Below, piece after piece: positions 10,966-21,934 of a stretch of 64,000 nt of DNA. Source of the stretch: Rheum nobile. Taxonomy: Eukaryota > Streptophyta > Magnoliopsida > Caryophyllales > Polygonaceae. A program made the position numbers and the translations under genes. The stretch lies in NCBI GenBank assembly GCA_027886185.1, contig WOAB01000619.1:7378001-7442000 (forward strand), read 5' to 3'. A model generated the notes under the pieces. It was given only the letters and a program-made list of their open reading frames with translations. It had not been told where the DNA came from and searched no databases. The stretch's first letter is position 1; every line of letters begins with the position of its first letter.

Positions 10966-12340
10966 AGAGTTTGGAGTAGGATGTCAAGCCATGACAATAA
11001 CTAAGGCGCTGTCCGAGAGGCAACCCGAGGTATGTTTTACTTTCTTTGTTTTTCTTTATTTATTTTCTGTATTAGTTTTGCTTTGTTTTTGCTTTGTTTT
11101 TGTTTTCTTTGTTTCCGACTAACCTGCAGGGAGGAGACCTATGGCTATTGAAGAAGGTGTTTCCACACCAATGTAAGTTTCTCCTGTCCCTGCACTAAGT
11201 CGCTCCCCGAAAAAACCTTAAACGGGGAGGCAAAAAAAAAAAGTTTTACCGAAGGCCAGCTGTCCGGAATTCCCATGGAAAGACGGTGCGCATCATGTTG
11301 CTAACGGAGGAACACTTTCACCACACATTATTTGGCAACGGTGATGGCCTTACATTCGACAATTGAGGAGGAGGAACGCTAGAGCCCCCACCATGATGAT
11401 ATCTGGGCTCCACCATGTGTTCCTAAAAGGCCGTGCAACCCCGACATCTTTACTATACCACTATTCACCAAAGTGGTTCCCTTTTGGTTGCACGGTAGAA
11501 GAAGATTATAGAATTGATGACGACACCCGCCCAACATAAGAGACCTGGGCATTTATTGAGAAGACCGCCAGCGACAACTTCAGTGTCCAAGCAGCTTGGC
11601 GACGTTTGTGAGTTATTTTTTTGCTTCTCCCTGTGCTTCTATTCTTTTGTCTTTCATTACATTGAGGACAATGCAATGTTTAAGCATGGAAGAGGGTTTT
11701 ATACTTGCTACGTCGCTGAGGAGAAAATTGAATATAAAGAGAAAAAGCCAAAATTTGAAAAAAGGCATACATTAAAAATCCTGGGATAGGTCGAAAACCC
11801 GAAAGGGCGGCCTAGGTAATAAGCAGGTGGCTTGGACCAACATTAGGCTGGGGTAATATGTGGTCAAGAGTGACGTGAGCTTATGTGAGTACATCTATTG
11901 AAAAATGAAATGAGTGGCTTGGTGAAAACCCGAAAGGGCGCCTTGGCAAAATGAGCGAAAAAGAAGAAGAGTGATTTTAGGATTTCTCATTATTCTTGGC
12001 GAGGCGTCATAAGAAGAGGAGTTATAAGAAGGATTCGGGTAGGTCACTCTGGAGGGATAAGAAGATAGATGGGAGACTAGGATTATAATTTATTCATTCT
12101 ATGGTGTTTGGGATAAGCTTGGGGGAATTACTCTGCTTTCCTTTTAACTTGGTTGTGTGGGGTGTTGAGATTTTTGATTTGATGTTGTAGTTTATTGTGT
12201 TGAGCTTATTTGTATTGGCTACCTAGAGTTTATTGTTGGGTATGATTCTTGGAGGTTGAGTTTTCTATGCTTCCTGAAGCCTTGGGGATTGATTGGAGGA
12301 GTTGGTTTACTTTAGCTTACTCGAGGACGAGCAAGGTTTA
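10966..12340 (+). other. Element A noncoding 3' interior
   Basis: About 1.4 kb without a convincing gene. It has the phrase attgaggacaatgcaatg at about 11662, a conserved-looking signature before the 3' end of Athila/Tat elements, also present in element D near 23290. Another repeated phrase, cccgaaagggcg, occurs at about 11799 and 11930. A short plus frame at 11514-11789 has no family match. Confidence 0.6.
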
Positions 12341-12353
12341 AGCATGAGGGATT
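12341..12353 (+). other. Candidate polypurine tract, element A
   Basis: AGCATGAGGGATT directly precedes the 3' LTR and follows tcgaggacgagcaaggttta, the usual context of Athila/Tat plus-strand priming sites. The tract is short and interrupted. Confidence 0.6.
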
Positions 12354-13913
12354 TGATGAGTGTTATTTTGTAGCACATATCTAAGGGTTATTACCAGGTT
12401 TGAGGCGTCATTTGGATGGATTTAGAGCACAATCGTGGATTATGGAGTTAGAGTGGAGAAGTGAAGAAATCATGTGATTTATAGAGGTTTGAAGTGTATT
12501 GAAGAGTAGAAGAACAATGTGCTGAATTCAAATGGTTCGTTCTCTCTACTCAGACGTCCAAATGAAGTGATTCCAATTCTAGGAGTTAGATCTTGAAGTC
12601 TATTGCAAGTCCTCAAAATATGAGCGCGATCGGAGTTGGAAATCAAACATTATGGCATTTTTACTAAAGTGTCGCAGAAGCTGAAAAAGGCACCGCCGCC
12701 CCGCGGTGGATCTCACCGCGACCCGGCGGTGGATCTCAGAGAAGGCTGACGCCTCGCGGCCATTACGCGTAAAGAAAAGCATCGCTGAATTGAAGCTGGA
12801 GAAAGCGGACGATGACGGAGGATGACATCAGCGCCTTGATGATTTGTTGAAGATGGGCTGCTGATGTGAAGAGTGGGCCGATCAACTGGAATTGGAGATG
12901 GGCAGACGAGAGGCTTGCGCGAGAGCACGGGATTAATTCCCAAATTTGGATTGTTTATTTTACTATTACTTTATTACTATTTTATTTCCTTGTAAAATAG
13001 GGTTTGTGATCTTGGGCTTTAGGTTAACTCTATTTAACCTAATCCCCACAGCCTCCATTCAAGATTTATATTAGATTACAATTCAAATTTCAGTTTTAGA
13101 GTTCGTAGTTCTTTTCTGCCTCTAGGGTTTTCAACCCATGGAGAACTAAGCACCTTTGTTCTACTAGACGTTTGAAGCAATACAGTTGATTCGGTTGTGA
13201 GATTTCTATTCCTTGTTCTTATTCTTATGTATGTTGGTTTGATTCTCTTGGATATATTGATTATTGATTTATCGTTATTCTTCATAGTCTGGCCAACTAG
13301 GTTGAATACTATTTATCAATTGCTAGGATTTGCATATAGGGGTTCCGAGTGCATATCTAGTGGCAAACACAATTGTGCGTATAGGGGTTCCGAGCGTACA
13401 ATTATGAGTGAGAATCTTATGCATGTTAAGTAGGGGAGTGAGTACTTGTACGTCTTTCTACTTGCATGTATCCTATATCCTTGTGCGCATTGCTATTGCT
13501 TTGTTGGTGGTAAAGTACCCCGGTCTGATACCGCGTGACAGGCGTGACTGGTGGTATTTTATTATTGGCATAGTAATAAGTCTATCGACAACTGTGAGAA
13601 TCGGTAGTACTTAAGATCAGGGTGGGAACAACCATAAGAATAGTAAAAGAACTTGGATTGAATAGATTTCTGTGATCAACTTATATCTCTGTATTGTGGA
13701 TCTCGTTCTAGTGGAACTACTTTCCTCATCATATTTATTCTTTCTTTTAAAGCTTGCATCTTTGTTACTTTACTTGATAATCAAAACCCCCTTGTTACTT
13801 TGCATGCTTATAAACACATAGATTGATTACTTCCTCCCTGTGGGATTCGACCCTTGCTTGCCTCTACTACTTGTTTAGGTTTGTTAGGATTATTTTGATT
13901 AGGTGTCACGACA
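12354..13913 (+). repeat. Element A 3' LTR
   Basis: A 1560-bp direct copy of 7880-9439 carrying its own GC dyad pair (12696 and 12716). Many differences from the 5' copy are C/T or G/A transitions. Immediately after it, 16 bp present inside the LTR (acacatagattgatta) recur across the boundary. Confidence 0.92.
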
Positions 13914-13964
13914 CATAGATTGATTATCTGTCTAATTTAGAATATAGTCTTAGGTCATGAATTT

Positions 13965-14420
13965 AGGAAAAACGGATTTGAATTTAGTTACTAAAACTAG
14001 AAAAAAAATTGGATTTGCATTTAGGTATTGAATATTTAATAAAAATGAATTTAGATTTAGCATTGAAATTTTATGTTTAATACTAGTTTTTGAAAATTTA
14101 TGAAATTTGTTTCTAATGTATTTTAGAAATATTATTGAAGAAATTGGATTTAGGCATTAAATTTAAAAATTGGATTTGCATTTAGGTATTAAATATTATT
14201 GAAGAAATTTTCATTAAAAATTGGATTTGCATTTAGCTATTGAATATATATGAAAAATGGATTTAGATTTAGCATTGAAATTTTATGTTTAATACTAGTT
14301 TTTAAAAATTTATGAATTTAGTTTTTAATGTATTTTAGAAATATTATTGAATCTTGTATTTGGATTTAGGCATTGAATTTATAAAAATTTGAAATTGATA
14401 TTTGATATGCATTTGTCTAA
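13965..14420. repeat. Tandem duplication of AT-rich intron sequence
   Basis: Two roughly 200-bp copies follow one another. Each contains ttggatttgcatttag, then ggatttagatttagcatt-like text, then taatactagtttttgaaaa-like text. They lie in MULE sequence between element A and the PMD exons and have no coding capacity. Confidence 0.7.
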
Positions 14421-14639
14421 TATTTTAAGAAATTTGCATTAATTTTAGGAAATTAAGAAATTGAAATGAGAAAATTAAGAACATTTTAGGGATTAATGAA
14501 TTTGAATTTATGAATTAGATTTAGCGATTTAGGGTATGATTATCGTATGTTATTTTAAATCTACGTTATTAAAATTGGATTATGGATTGATTCGAAAATT
14601 GAAAATAATGTAAAGGCTTTACAAGCCTCGATGATGTCT

Positions 14640-15074
14640 TTGAGACGGCCCCGACGTGGGTTCCGTCCGCTGGCGCGGAGGAACCCGGTCACAGCATCGG
14701 CTTGTCGGGCCGCTTCGGTGGCTTTGCTTCCCGCCCTACAGGCATCACAAGACGTTGAGGCGGGAGTGTAGGAGGACGCGGTCATGTCGAACCCGTCGGT
14801 GTCGTCGTCTTCCTCATCAGACACGTCCTTGGAGCTGGATGAGGAGGCAGTTGATGCGTCCTTCCACCGAGACTATTACAAGGGTTTTGAGGCGTCTCCC
14901 GGACCCGCAGCAGACATGGGGATGGACGATGCTCCCCAACCAGATCTTTCGACTGCCCAGCAGGCAGATCCCGTAGTCCACCCCGAGGATCCCGCTCCCC
15001 ACCAGGCGGGCCTCACAGAGCCCTGGATGCCAGGAGGGTCGCTCGTTCCTGACCTCCTCCCGACGTAAACGACC
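14640..15074 (+). pseudogene. Acidic/Pro-rich exon-like segment upstream of PMD
   Basis: The frame 14784-15068 reads MSNPSVSSSSSSDTSLELDE and continues as an acidic, Pro-rich stretch of about 94 residues. GC content rises sharply compared with the flanking AT-rich intron, which is the main sign that this is captured or original coding DNA. No domain is recognisable. It could be the N-terminal extension of the PMD protein or a separate fragment. Confidence 0.42.
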
Positions 15075-15256
15075 CATGTCGCCAAGGTCCTATAGGACAT
15101 GACATTGGCATTGACACGTCCGGTTCCCCCGCCACCCGTTGCGCTCGTGGATGATATGATACGTCTTTGATTTATTTTAATATTTTTTGTTAAAAATACT
15201 AAAACGTTATATTTATAATTGTAATTATAATACTAATTTTGTTATTTCTTTTTCAG

Positions 15257-17088
15257 ATGAGGAAGGTTCTGAAGACGTACACCAGGAAGCCATGACACTG
15301 GAAGATGAACGAGCACATTAGGGCGGCTCCGAACACCTGGTGGGATTTTGCTTAGCGGAGCGGTATCACCTCCTTAAAGGAGGTGGATTTCAGGAGGATT
15401 GACGACATGCTTATTTTTGCGTTCGTCGAGCGATGGCATCCAGAGACGATCTCGTTCCATTTCCCATGGGGCGAGATCACTATCACGCTCCACGATGTCG
15501 CACGCATCTTGGAGATCCCCATCGATGGGTTGAGCGTCACCACAGATATGGCGGACCCCGTTGTCAGAGAGCATGTTTGCGCCATTACTGGGGCGAACCT
15601 GGCTGGAGTTGGTGGCCCAGTGGTTCGGTGGTGGCGGTATTTCGATGGGGTCCCTCTTGCAGAGGTCGAGGGAGCAGCTTTCCAGTTCGGAGAGGAACGA
15701 GTGACACATAGCGTCCATGTACTTGATGATGCTCCTCGGCTGTACCGTTTTCCTGGACAAGTCGACGAATACCGTCAAGTAAAAGTACATGGCGGTCCTC
15801 GTCCACCACGACCGCACCGGCTATTATGCATGGGGAGTCGGCATATTGGCCGTCCTATACCGGAATTTGGGTGAGGCGTCGAGGGCCAGGGCGAAGGGCA
15901 TTGCAGGATGTACACTTATTTTATGGGTAATTATTTAATTATTTGTTTTTTTAATACCGTAAAATGTATGATATTGTATGCTAACAGATTTTATTTATTT
16001 ACAGGCTTGGATTTGGGCGTACTTTCCTACCTTCCGAGGTCACGCGGTCCTTGACCTGGAGGCCATGGCGGATAAGATGGCCACTCGAAAGAGACATGAG
16101 GGAGGCCCCTCAGGGACAGGATCCAGAGCGGTTGATTGCTATTCGCCGCATTTTAGACGCCGTGAGATTTGAGGAGGTAATACTTTAATGTTTTATTGCG
16201 TTTCGTTAAGGGTATGCATTTAGGATTTGAATTTAGGGATTTAGGGTTTAGGGATTTAGGATTTGAATTTAGGGATTTAGGATTTGAGGCTTAGGGAATT
16301 AAAATTAGGAATTTATGATTTAAAATTACGTTTAACTGATTTCTCTTTTTGGCATTTCAGGTGGCCTGGACACCATGGGGTCAGTTAGACTTTGCAACCC
16401 CTCAGTACGCTCCTTCTTTGTACGGAGGCATTATTGAGTGTCTCGATGTACAGGAGCTGTACATGTCGGACCGAGTCCTCCGCCAGTACGGTTATAGGCA
16501 GGGGGTTCCTGAGGATCCACCCGAGCCACTCGAGGTGAAGAGGCGAGTCGACTTGAAGTCGTACACTTTGGAGTACGCCGACGAGCAGTGCACGTGGGAT
16601 GCTGACCCTAGATCGATGATTGAGCTGAGGGACAAGATCCAAACCACCTTCGTGTGGGACACTAACGATGCGTACATCGATTAGCTGGAGCAGATGTCGC
16701 ATCCGTACGTGGATGCACAGTCCCCTAGACAGGATCGTCCATGTCTGGCTCCAGTTGTCCCTCCAGCTCCACCGATCTATGCTCTCATGGTATGTTACCT
16801 TTTATTTATTGCTTATCATTTTTTATGTTTTAAATTTCGGTTTTGTTCTAATGGAAGTCTATGTTATTTATTCAGCGGACCCAAATTATCGCCGATCGGA
16901 TGCAGTGTTTTTTGGAAGAGAGGGACGGGCTTCCACCAGATGTTACCGTTACGATTATTTCGTGGATTCAGGATTTGACCGGTGATGAGGTGTCCATGGA
17001 TAATTCCCTACCGCACGCCTCCCAAAGATTTACTGATTCACAGTACGAGAGGGGAGAGGGTAGCGATAGAGTCCCCGACGATGACTAG
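15257..17088 (+). pseudogene. Plant mobile domain (PMD / MAIN-like) gene, broken MULE passenger
   Basis: Four exons with GT-AG borders are readable: 15257-15926, 16005-16176, 16361-16789 and 16876-17088. The PMD core is clear: VDFRRIDDMLIFAFVERWHP, then FHFPWGEITITLHDVARILE with IPIDG; later GILAVLYRNLGEASR; then AWIWAYFP in exon 2; and DRVLRQYGYRQGVP in exon 3. PMD proteins are either host silencing/cell-division factors (MAIN, MAIL1) or transposon passengers; MULE context suggests the latter. It is disabled by a TAG near 15350, a frameshift between about 15690 and 15740, a TAG soon after (VK*KYM) and a TAG at 16682. The gene reads away from the left MULE terminus and toward the transposase. 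Confidence 0.82.
16205..16300 (+). repeat. TTTAGG-rich, telomere-like tandem repeat in PMD intron
   Basis: The third intron contains gatttagggtttaggg and several ggatttag / gaatttagg units. TTTAGGG is the plant telomere unit, but only one or two exact copies occur, so this is a degenerate short tandem repeat rather than an interstitial telomere block. Confidence 0.6.
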
Positions 17089-18731
17089 ATTATAGGACTT
17101 TTTATGTACATAATGTAATGTTTTCATTACTTTTTTGGATCATGTATGTAACACCCTTGACTTACGTCGGTAGTGCCATACGCCAGTGACCTCAGTCGTT
17201 ACTGTCCGATGTCACCCTAGGCTTTAATCGGAACAATTAATCTTAATTAAACATATTAAATAACGAAAGATTAAACAACGAAAGACATATTTAAATGAAA
17301 ACTCAATCTTTTATTAATAGACTTCTCATAAAATGAGAAGTGACAGTTTTACAGCAGAGTGAAATTTCAGCGGAAGACTTTTAAATTACACAGCGGAAGA
17401 CTTTAAGAATAAACCTATTACATGACTAGGTTACAAAAATATATATTAAAGTAATAATTAGCGACCTTGAAATACTGACACTTAAATCTGCAACTGCAAG
17501 CCTCTTCTTCAATAGGTTACTTCAAGACTTCGGGCACCAACCACTGATGTGCCGTATAGGACGGATGACACCAGCCAACCATGCAAGGAATAAAACCTGG
17601 TTGGTTAGTCTAATGAAAGACTATGCAAGGGTGAAAACAGAATGGTTCTAGTGATTGTAATCGTTTACTATCATTGTCCCTCGAATAACAACCGAAAGAA
17701 TGATACATAACCCGGAACTTTCACGAAATGATTAGAATTTAGGCATGCACTGAAAAAGAAGACTCTAAAGGAATTGAGTCTTATGGAAAATGTATGAAGA
17801 GAAGACATCAAAAGATTGAGTCTTATGGGAAAGTATGACAAATTTTTGGGAACGTTATAGTTTTCATACAAGCGTTTAAAAATGACTTGATCATTTGGGT
17901 CAACGACCAACCTCACCGCACAATGCAAATCCAGATTGGAAAGAAGACTTACTCTAACCGAAGTCCGAGCGGTTTCCAAGTTGTACTTCTTGCCCGAGGG
18001 TTCATTAATTATGTGCATAATCGCACTTATCTTCTTTAATTCCAAAAATGTATATTCACGTTAAAGCTTTAATAATATATCATCTCGATACGAGAGATAT
18101 CTTGGGAATAAATCCCGATTATTGGCACCAGCTGTGTGCACCTCCCCTATATACGAATAAGGGATAGTCATGACTAGGGGAAAGGGTGTTAGGGCCTGAA
18201 CATCCTACACACCACAATTATAAAGAAACGGCTAGACCTCGCAAGGTACATAGCGTTCCTACGAATACTCGTTCTAACTATATATGAATAAGTTCACACA
18301 TAAAATCCACACCAATACCATCATGGTAATCACATACATAATAGCGTTGTTTCTAGCAGTATATACAACCTATTATAATATCACATTTTAAATCACACAT
18401 TTATAAAATATGTTCCCAAACGAAAACAATAGTTCATCCCAATTTAATTAACAATCAGAAATAATTGATAATTAACGGAACATGAAATGATAAGCAAGAG
18501 CGAACCGCCACTTGCCTTGATCGAGACGAACGAACGATGTAGGGTTTCTGGGACTGGAAACTGGAATCGGGATACAGATTCCTACGACGATAATGAACCC
18601 ACGACGAAACCCTAGATTAGATTCGATACGAACAATAATACGAATCTAAAGAAACGAAAGGAAACGAAAGAAACGAGGGTCCCATCCGTGACTGGCTCGT
18701 CCAACGCCACAATCGCGTTTGGTAAGGCAAA

Positions 18732-18812
18732 CCGCGGTTGCGGTTTGGATTCCACGGTCGCGGATATTTGGGCACCATCCGCGGTCGCGGATGTTCATGT
18801 CCGCGGTCGCGG
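18732..18812. repeat. GC dyad cluster downstream of TATA, element B LTR
   Basis: Four 12-mers (starts 18732, 18752, 18779, 18801; types CCGCGGTCGCGG, CCGCGGTTGCGG, CCACGGTCGCGG). Start-to-start distances are 20, 27 and 22. The 22-bp pair has a 10-nt spacer that reads acatgaacat in the sense of the element. The cluster lies about 248-328 bp downstream of the TATA box. Confidence 0.88.
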
Positions 18813-19050
18813 ACATGAATTCGACGAAACCTAATAGAACAAAATCTAACTGGCAACGACGACGACACGACTCCGAACGAGAGGGCTTCAACGACCACCA
18901 CCACCACGATGCTTCCAACGCACCACCAATCGAGCCAAGAGAACCACCAGCGAGCCTCCTCCGACGACGAGAATTCCGGCGAAGCAAAACGAGAGCACGA
19001 GAGAGAGATGGAGATCGGATTTTGGATGCACAATCCTCCCTCCAAGCCTC

Positions 19051-19060
19051 TCCTTTTATA
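19051..19060 (-). promoter_or_regulatory. TATA box, element B LTR
   Basis: TATAAAAGGA on the minus strand, in the sense direction of element B, in the same position relative to the GC dyads as the TATA box of element C. Confidence 0.7.
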
Positions 19061-19172
19061 GCCCCCAACGAGCTTCAACTCCCGGCCAGACGAACCGCCT
19101 CTGCTTCCCTCCCCGGCGAATCGACGGCCAGCTCAACCGGCGAAGCCATTGAAGACGACGATGGATCATTTT

Positions 19173-19203
19173 CCGCGATCGCGGAAATCTTCTACGGTCG
19201 CGG
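19173..19203. repeat. GC dyad pair upstream of TATA, element B LTR
   Basis: CCGCGATCGCGG (19173-19184), a perfect 12-bp palindrome, and CTACGGTCGCGG (19192-19203), with a 7-nt AT-rich spacer (19-bp spacing). The nearer arm ends 113 bp from the first T of the TATA box, exactly the distance found in element C. Confidence 0.88.
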
Positions 19204-19456
19204 AAAAAGCCAGTTCGCGTCCTCTACTTCAGGGAAAAGATTAAACACGTGATAAAATCCCGAAATAATAAATATTTGTACCCAACAAATATTTTAAGCC
19301 TCGAAAATACATCGAATGTATATTATAATGCTCGGGAAATTATTACAGAGATTATACGTGTTACAGAAATTCCGAACTTCGCCAAACGCATCCCGAATAA
19401 TCGACGAGGGTTGGGAAATTACCCAAATACCCTTACTAAAAATGAGGGGTATTACA

Positions 19457-20570
19457 TCACTACCCCCTTAAAAGAAGTTTCGACCCCGAAACTTGGCTGG
19501 TAACAACTCGGAGATGCGACCTAAAACCAAGTTACCCACCGTTCTCTAAACTCCTCTCAGAGTACATACCTTACCTTCCTTAAGTTGATATCGTTAAATA
19601 AATTTGATCTTCGTAACCTATATCACCAAAATCGAACTATCTCTTCGATCGTGATTCCACTTACTACACACTGCCTACATTCCTTACTCTCGCTAGAACG
19701 GATATGATCATCCACATGATTATGATTACCTTAATCAGTGTATCCCTTATAATCAAAATATAACCTCACTAGTATGCCCTATTCCTCGTAAAGACCTTGA
19801 TGTCCTTAAACAGAAGAATACGACATATTCCTACTAACTTCCTTCGATGATCAGATCCTCAAAGTACATACATAGAATTCAACTATACCGCAACTTATTA
19901 CTTCCACTTGTCATATAGGCCTTACTCCTTACATACACGGCTCACCTATTACATTGGTTACCTTAATCACATTTGGCCCTTATGCCATATCTTAACTCAA
20001 ATTTTTGCGCATGTGGTCCCACAATTAATCACACCATAACCTATGTTCGATTATCTCAACATGATCTAATAATCCATTTCATAAGATTATACTCCCGTTT
20101 TACCCAAACGTGCCATACTATCACCTTAATAGATGTGGGTCACCTTTTCCTCAAGTCCACTTGATATCATCCACATACTTACTTTATACCACCCTATTGA
20201 CCTTCAAAACCGTAACAAACTTTTACCGGTCGAGTTTGCTGTTCACCCATAAATCCTTAAGCAACCAGTTGTCCTCATACGATTTATTATCCCAAATCAA
20301 GCACCCTTTTGCTTTACTGATATTTACCATTTATCCAAGATTAACCTAACGTATTCCATTATTCAATCTCTAACTTAAACCTTTAAGGTTCCTCAATTCT
20401 ATTTACTCAAAAATACCATATTGATGCCTTGCCATCAAATCAATCACTTTACGTCCTAATCCTTCAATGGGTATATACGAGTAACATTTGTTACTTTACT
20501 CCTTAAACGCACATGAAACAATTTCCCATACTACATCCTTTGGTATCTCCATTATGAACTTGTAATGCAC
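19457..20570 (-). mobile_element. Element B interior remnant, noncoding
   Basis: The first about 40 bp next to the LTR are the 3' untranslated end of a Ty3/Gypsy chromovirus (polypurine tract and tttcggggtcgaaacttc). The following 1.1 kb is C/T-rich on plus with no open frame and no recognisable pol motif. I read it as decayed interior of element B, but its right junction with the MULE transposase remnant is uncertain. Confidence 0.5.
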
Positions 20571-20574
20571 AACT

Positions 20575-21446
20575 TTTTCTTGTCGCGTAAATGCGTAGGC
20601 AATGTTGAAAGTCTTGTGCGTGCAAGTGAAACCGACAATCTCCACCAAAGGCATGTTATACATGTGGATCAATGTAAGAAATCGGATGAATGTAAGAAAG
20701 CCATAGAATATAAGATAAATCGATGATATAAATCACTACTATTAAATTGTGTTGAAAATGAGACACAAATCCGTTTTGTACCTATTTGTCTTGTATGTGG
20801 CATCGATAACTACCACGTACGGGAACATCTTAAATAGGTGGAGCGAGTCCGAGTGAGCAAAAAATAGGATATCGGTCTCTTTCGCAGACAACTTTCTAAT
20901 AGGAAATACCCGGTAACTATTTTGTTGCAAAAAGTCCAGAGTACATTGCGTAACCCTCATTTCCCCACGATCTTCGTAATGCATCTTCTACAGAAAGTTG
21001 AAAACTTGTTTCATGGATGTTACATTTTCGGGGAAGAAGGTCCTCAACTCCGTAACAATAGTCCTCGGCGTCATGAACGCATCGCCCAACCTCTTGGCAA
21101 GGCGCTGCTCATCCGGGGTCATTCTGCCCATGTATGCATGTCCAAGAAAGCTAGTAGGAAGCTTATGGTTGTGGCATCCATCTATCACATTCATGATCCA
21201 TTTCTGAGTCACTTCCCCTGGCTTCTTCTTCAATCTAACACCACATAACTCAAATGTGCATCCGGACTTCTTCGAGCTTGTTTCACGAATTACCTCAACA
21301 TCCTCTTCTGAGTCACTACCTTTCTTTCTCCCCGATCTATATTCACCAAAGTGCTCGCACGTCAAACTAACACTTCTGACATTTGAGTTACGAATGACTA
21401 AAACCATCATCAAATCTTTGCCCCTATTCTTAACCCACTCAACCAA
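20575..21446 (-). pseudogene. MULE transposase, N-terminal half, broken
   Basis: On minus, 21446-20988 encodes a MuDR-type N-terminal region: KKSGCTFELCGVRLKKKPGE, then NVIDGCHNHKLP (the Cys/His DNA-binding module shared with FAR1), then GRMTPDEQRLAKRLGDAF and ENVTSMKQVFNFL. A frame change leads into 20984-20742 (LFFAHSDSLHLFKMFPYVVV then IDATYKTNRYKT), with the first catalytic Asp in the ID(A/C)TYKTN block. A last piece near 20660-20575 reads MPLVEIVGFTCTHKTFNIAY. The second and third catalytic residues and the SWIM finger are absent, cut off at element B. A short exon-like FDDEDFE segment with a donor lies near 21900-21925, just before element D. Confidence 0.85.
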
Positions 21447-21449
21447 TTC

Positions 21450-21934
21450 CTCTCGGCTATCCTACTTCAGATTGTTACAACATTCAACTCCATAATATTT
21501 CCCCTATACATGTTTATATAATCAATAATGTTATAACAAAACTACAATTGTAATACGATAACTAAACTAAAGAACAACAAATTTATAACAAATATAGGCC
21601 TCTATGTATATCGCTAAATTGTCATCATCTTCTCCACTACCACTAAATACTATTCTTTTAATATATATCTTATAACATAAACTAAAGAACAACAAATTCA
21701 CAACAATTATCATCTTCTCCACTACTACTAAATACTAATCTTTTAACATATATCAAAATAAATATAGGCATCTACCGCTAAATCGTCATCATCTTCTCCA
21801 CTAACTTAAATGTTAATCATTCCATTATTAACTATACGTACTTAAGCTATATTAATTATAACTAATTTCAATCTTAATCATTCCATAATTACTAACCTCA
21901 AAATCTTCATCGTCGAAATCTTGACCGCCGTAAT
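21450..21934. other. AT-rich MULE 5' sequence
   Basis: Probable intron or leader of the minus-strand transposase gene. It holds diverged repeats: aaactaaagaacaacaaatt and taaatcgtcatcatcttctcc occur twice each between 21560 and 21800. Confidence 0.5.

Larger units (their letters stand above)
7880..13913 (+). mobile_element. Element A: nonautonomous Athila-like LTR retrotransposon
   Basis: Two direct LTRs of identical length (1560 bp; 7880-9439 and 12354-13913) bound a 2914-bp interior. The interior has a tRNA-Asp type primer-binding site, an Athila-like gag/protease remnant, no RT, RNase H or integrase, and long noncoding 3' sequence. The LTRs run TGATGAG...GACA and differ at roughly 30-35 positions by eye (about 98% identical), so insertion was fairly recent. 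The 5-bp flanks (ataat, catag) do not match. The right flank repeats 16 bp that also occur inside the LTR (acacatagattgatta), which points to recombination or a patch at the right edge. It must rely on an autonomous relative for mobility. Confidence 0.9.
17147..19456 (-). repeat. Element B LTR (chromovirus-like Ty3/Gypsy)
   Basis: On minus the LTR begins TGTAATACCCC at 19456 and ends GTGTTACA at 17147 (2310 bp), the same end pattern as element C (TGTGATACCCC...GTGTTACA). A polypurine tract (ttaagggggtagtga) sits directly upstream at 19457 on, preceded by tttcggggtcgaaacttc, again as in C. So this is the 3' LTR of a minus-strand element whose 5' LTR and most of the interior are missing. It carries a TATA box and two clusters of GC dyads. 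Confidence 0.85.

Noticed and set aside
15355..15385. Similarity of tatcacctcctta to the 3' end of bacterial 16S rRNA
   Set aside because: Only about a dozen bases inside a PMD exon, explained by a small inverted repeat (cacctcctt/aaggaggtg).
16205..16300. True interstitial telomere block
   Set aside because: Only one or two exact TTTAGGG units; the rest are GATTTAGG and GAATTTAGG variants.
17147..19456. Element B as a clean solo LTR
   Set aside because: The polypurine tract and 3' interior sequence continue beyond 19456, and no matching 5-bp duplication was found at the two LTR edges.
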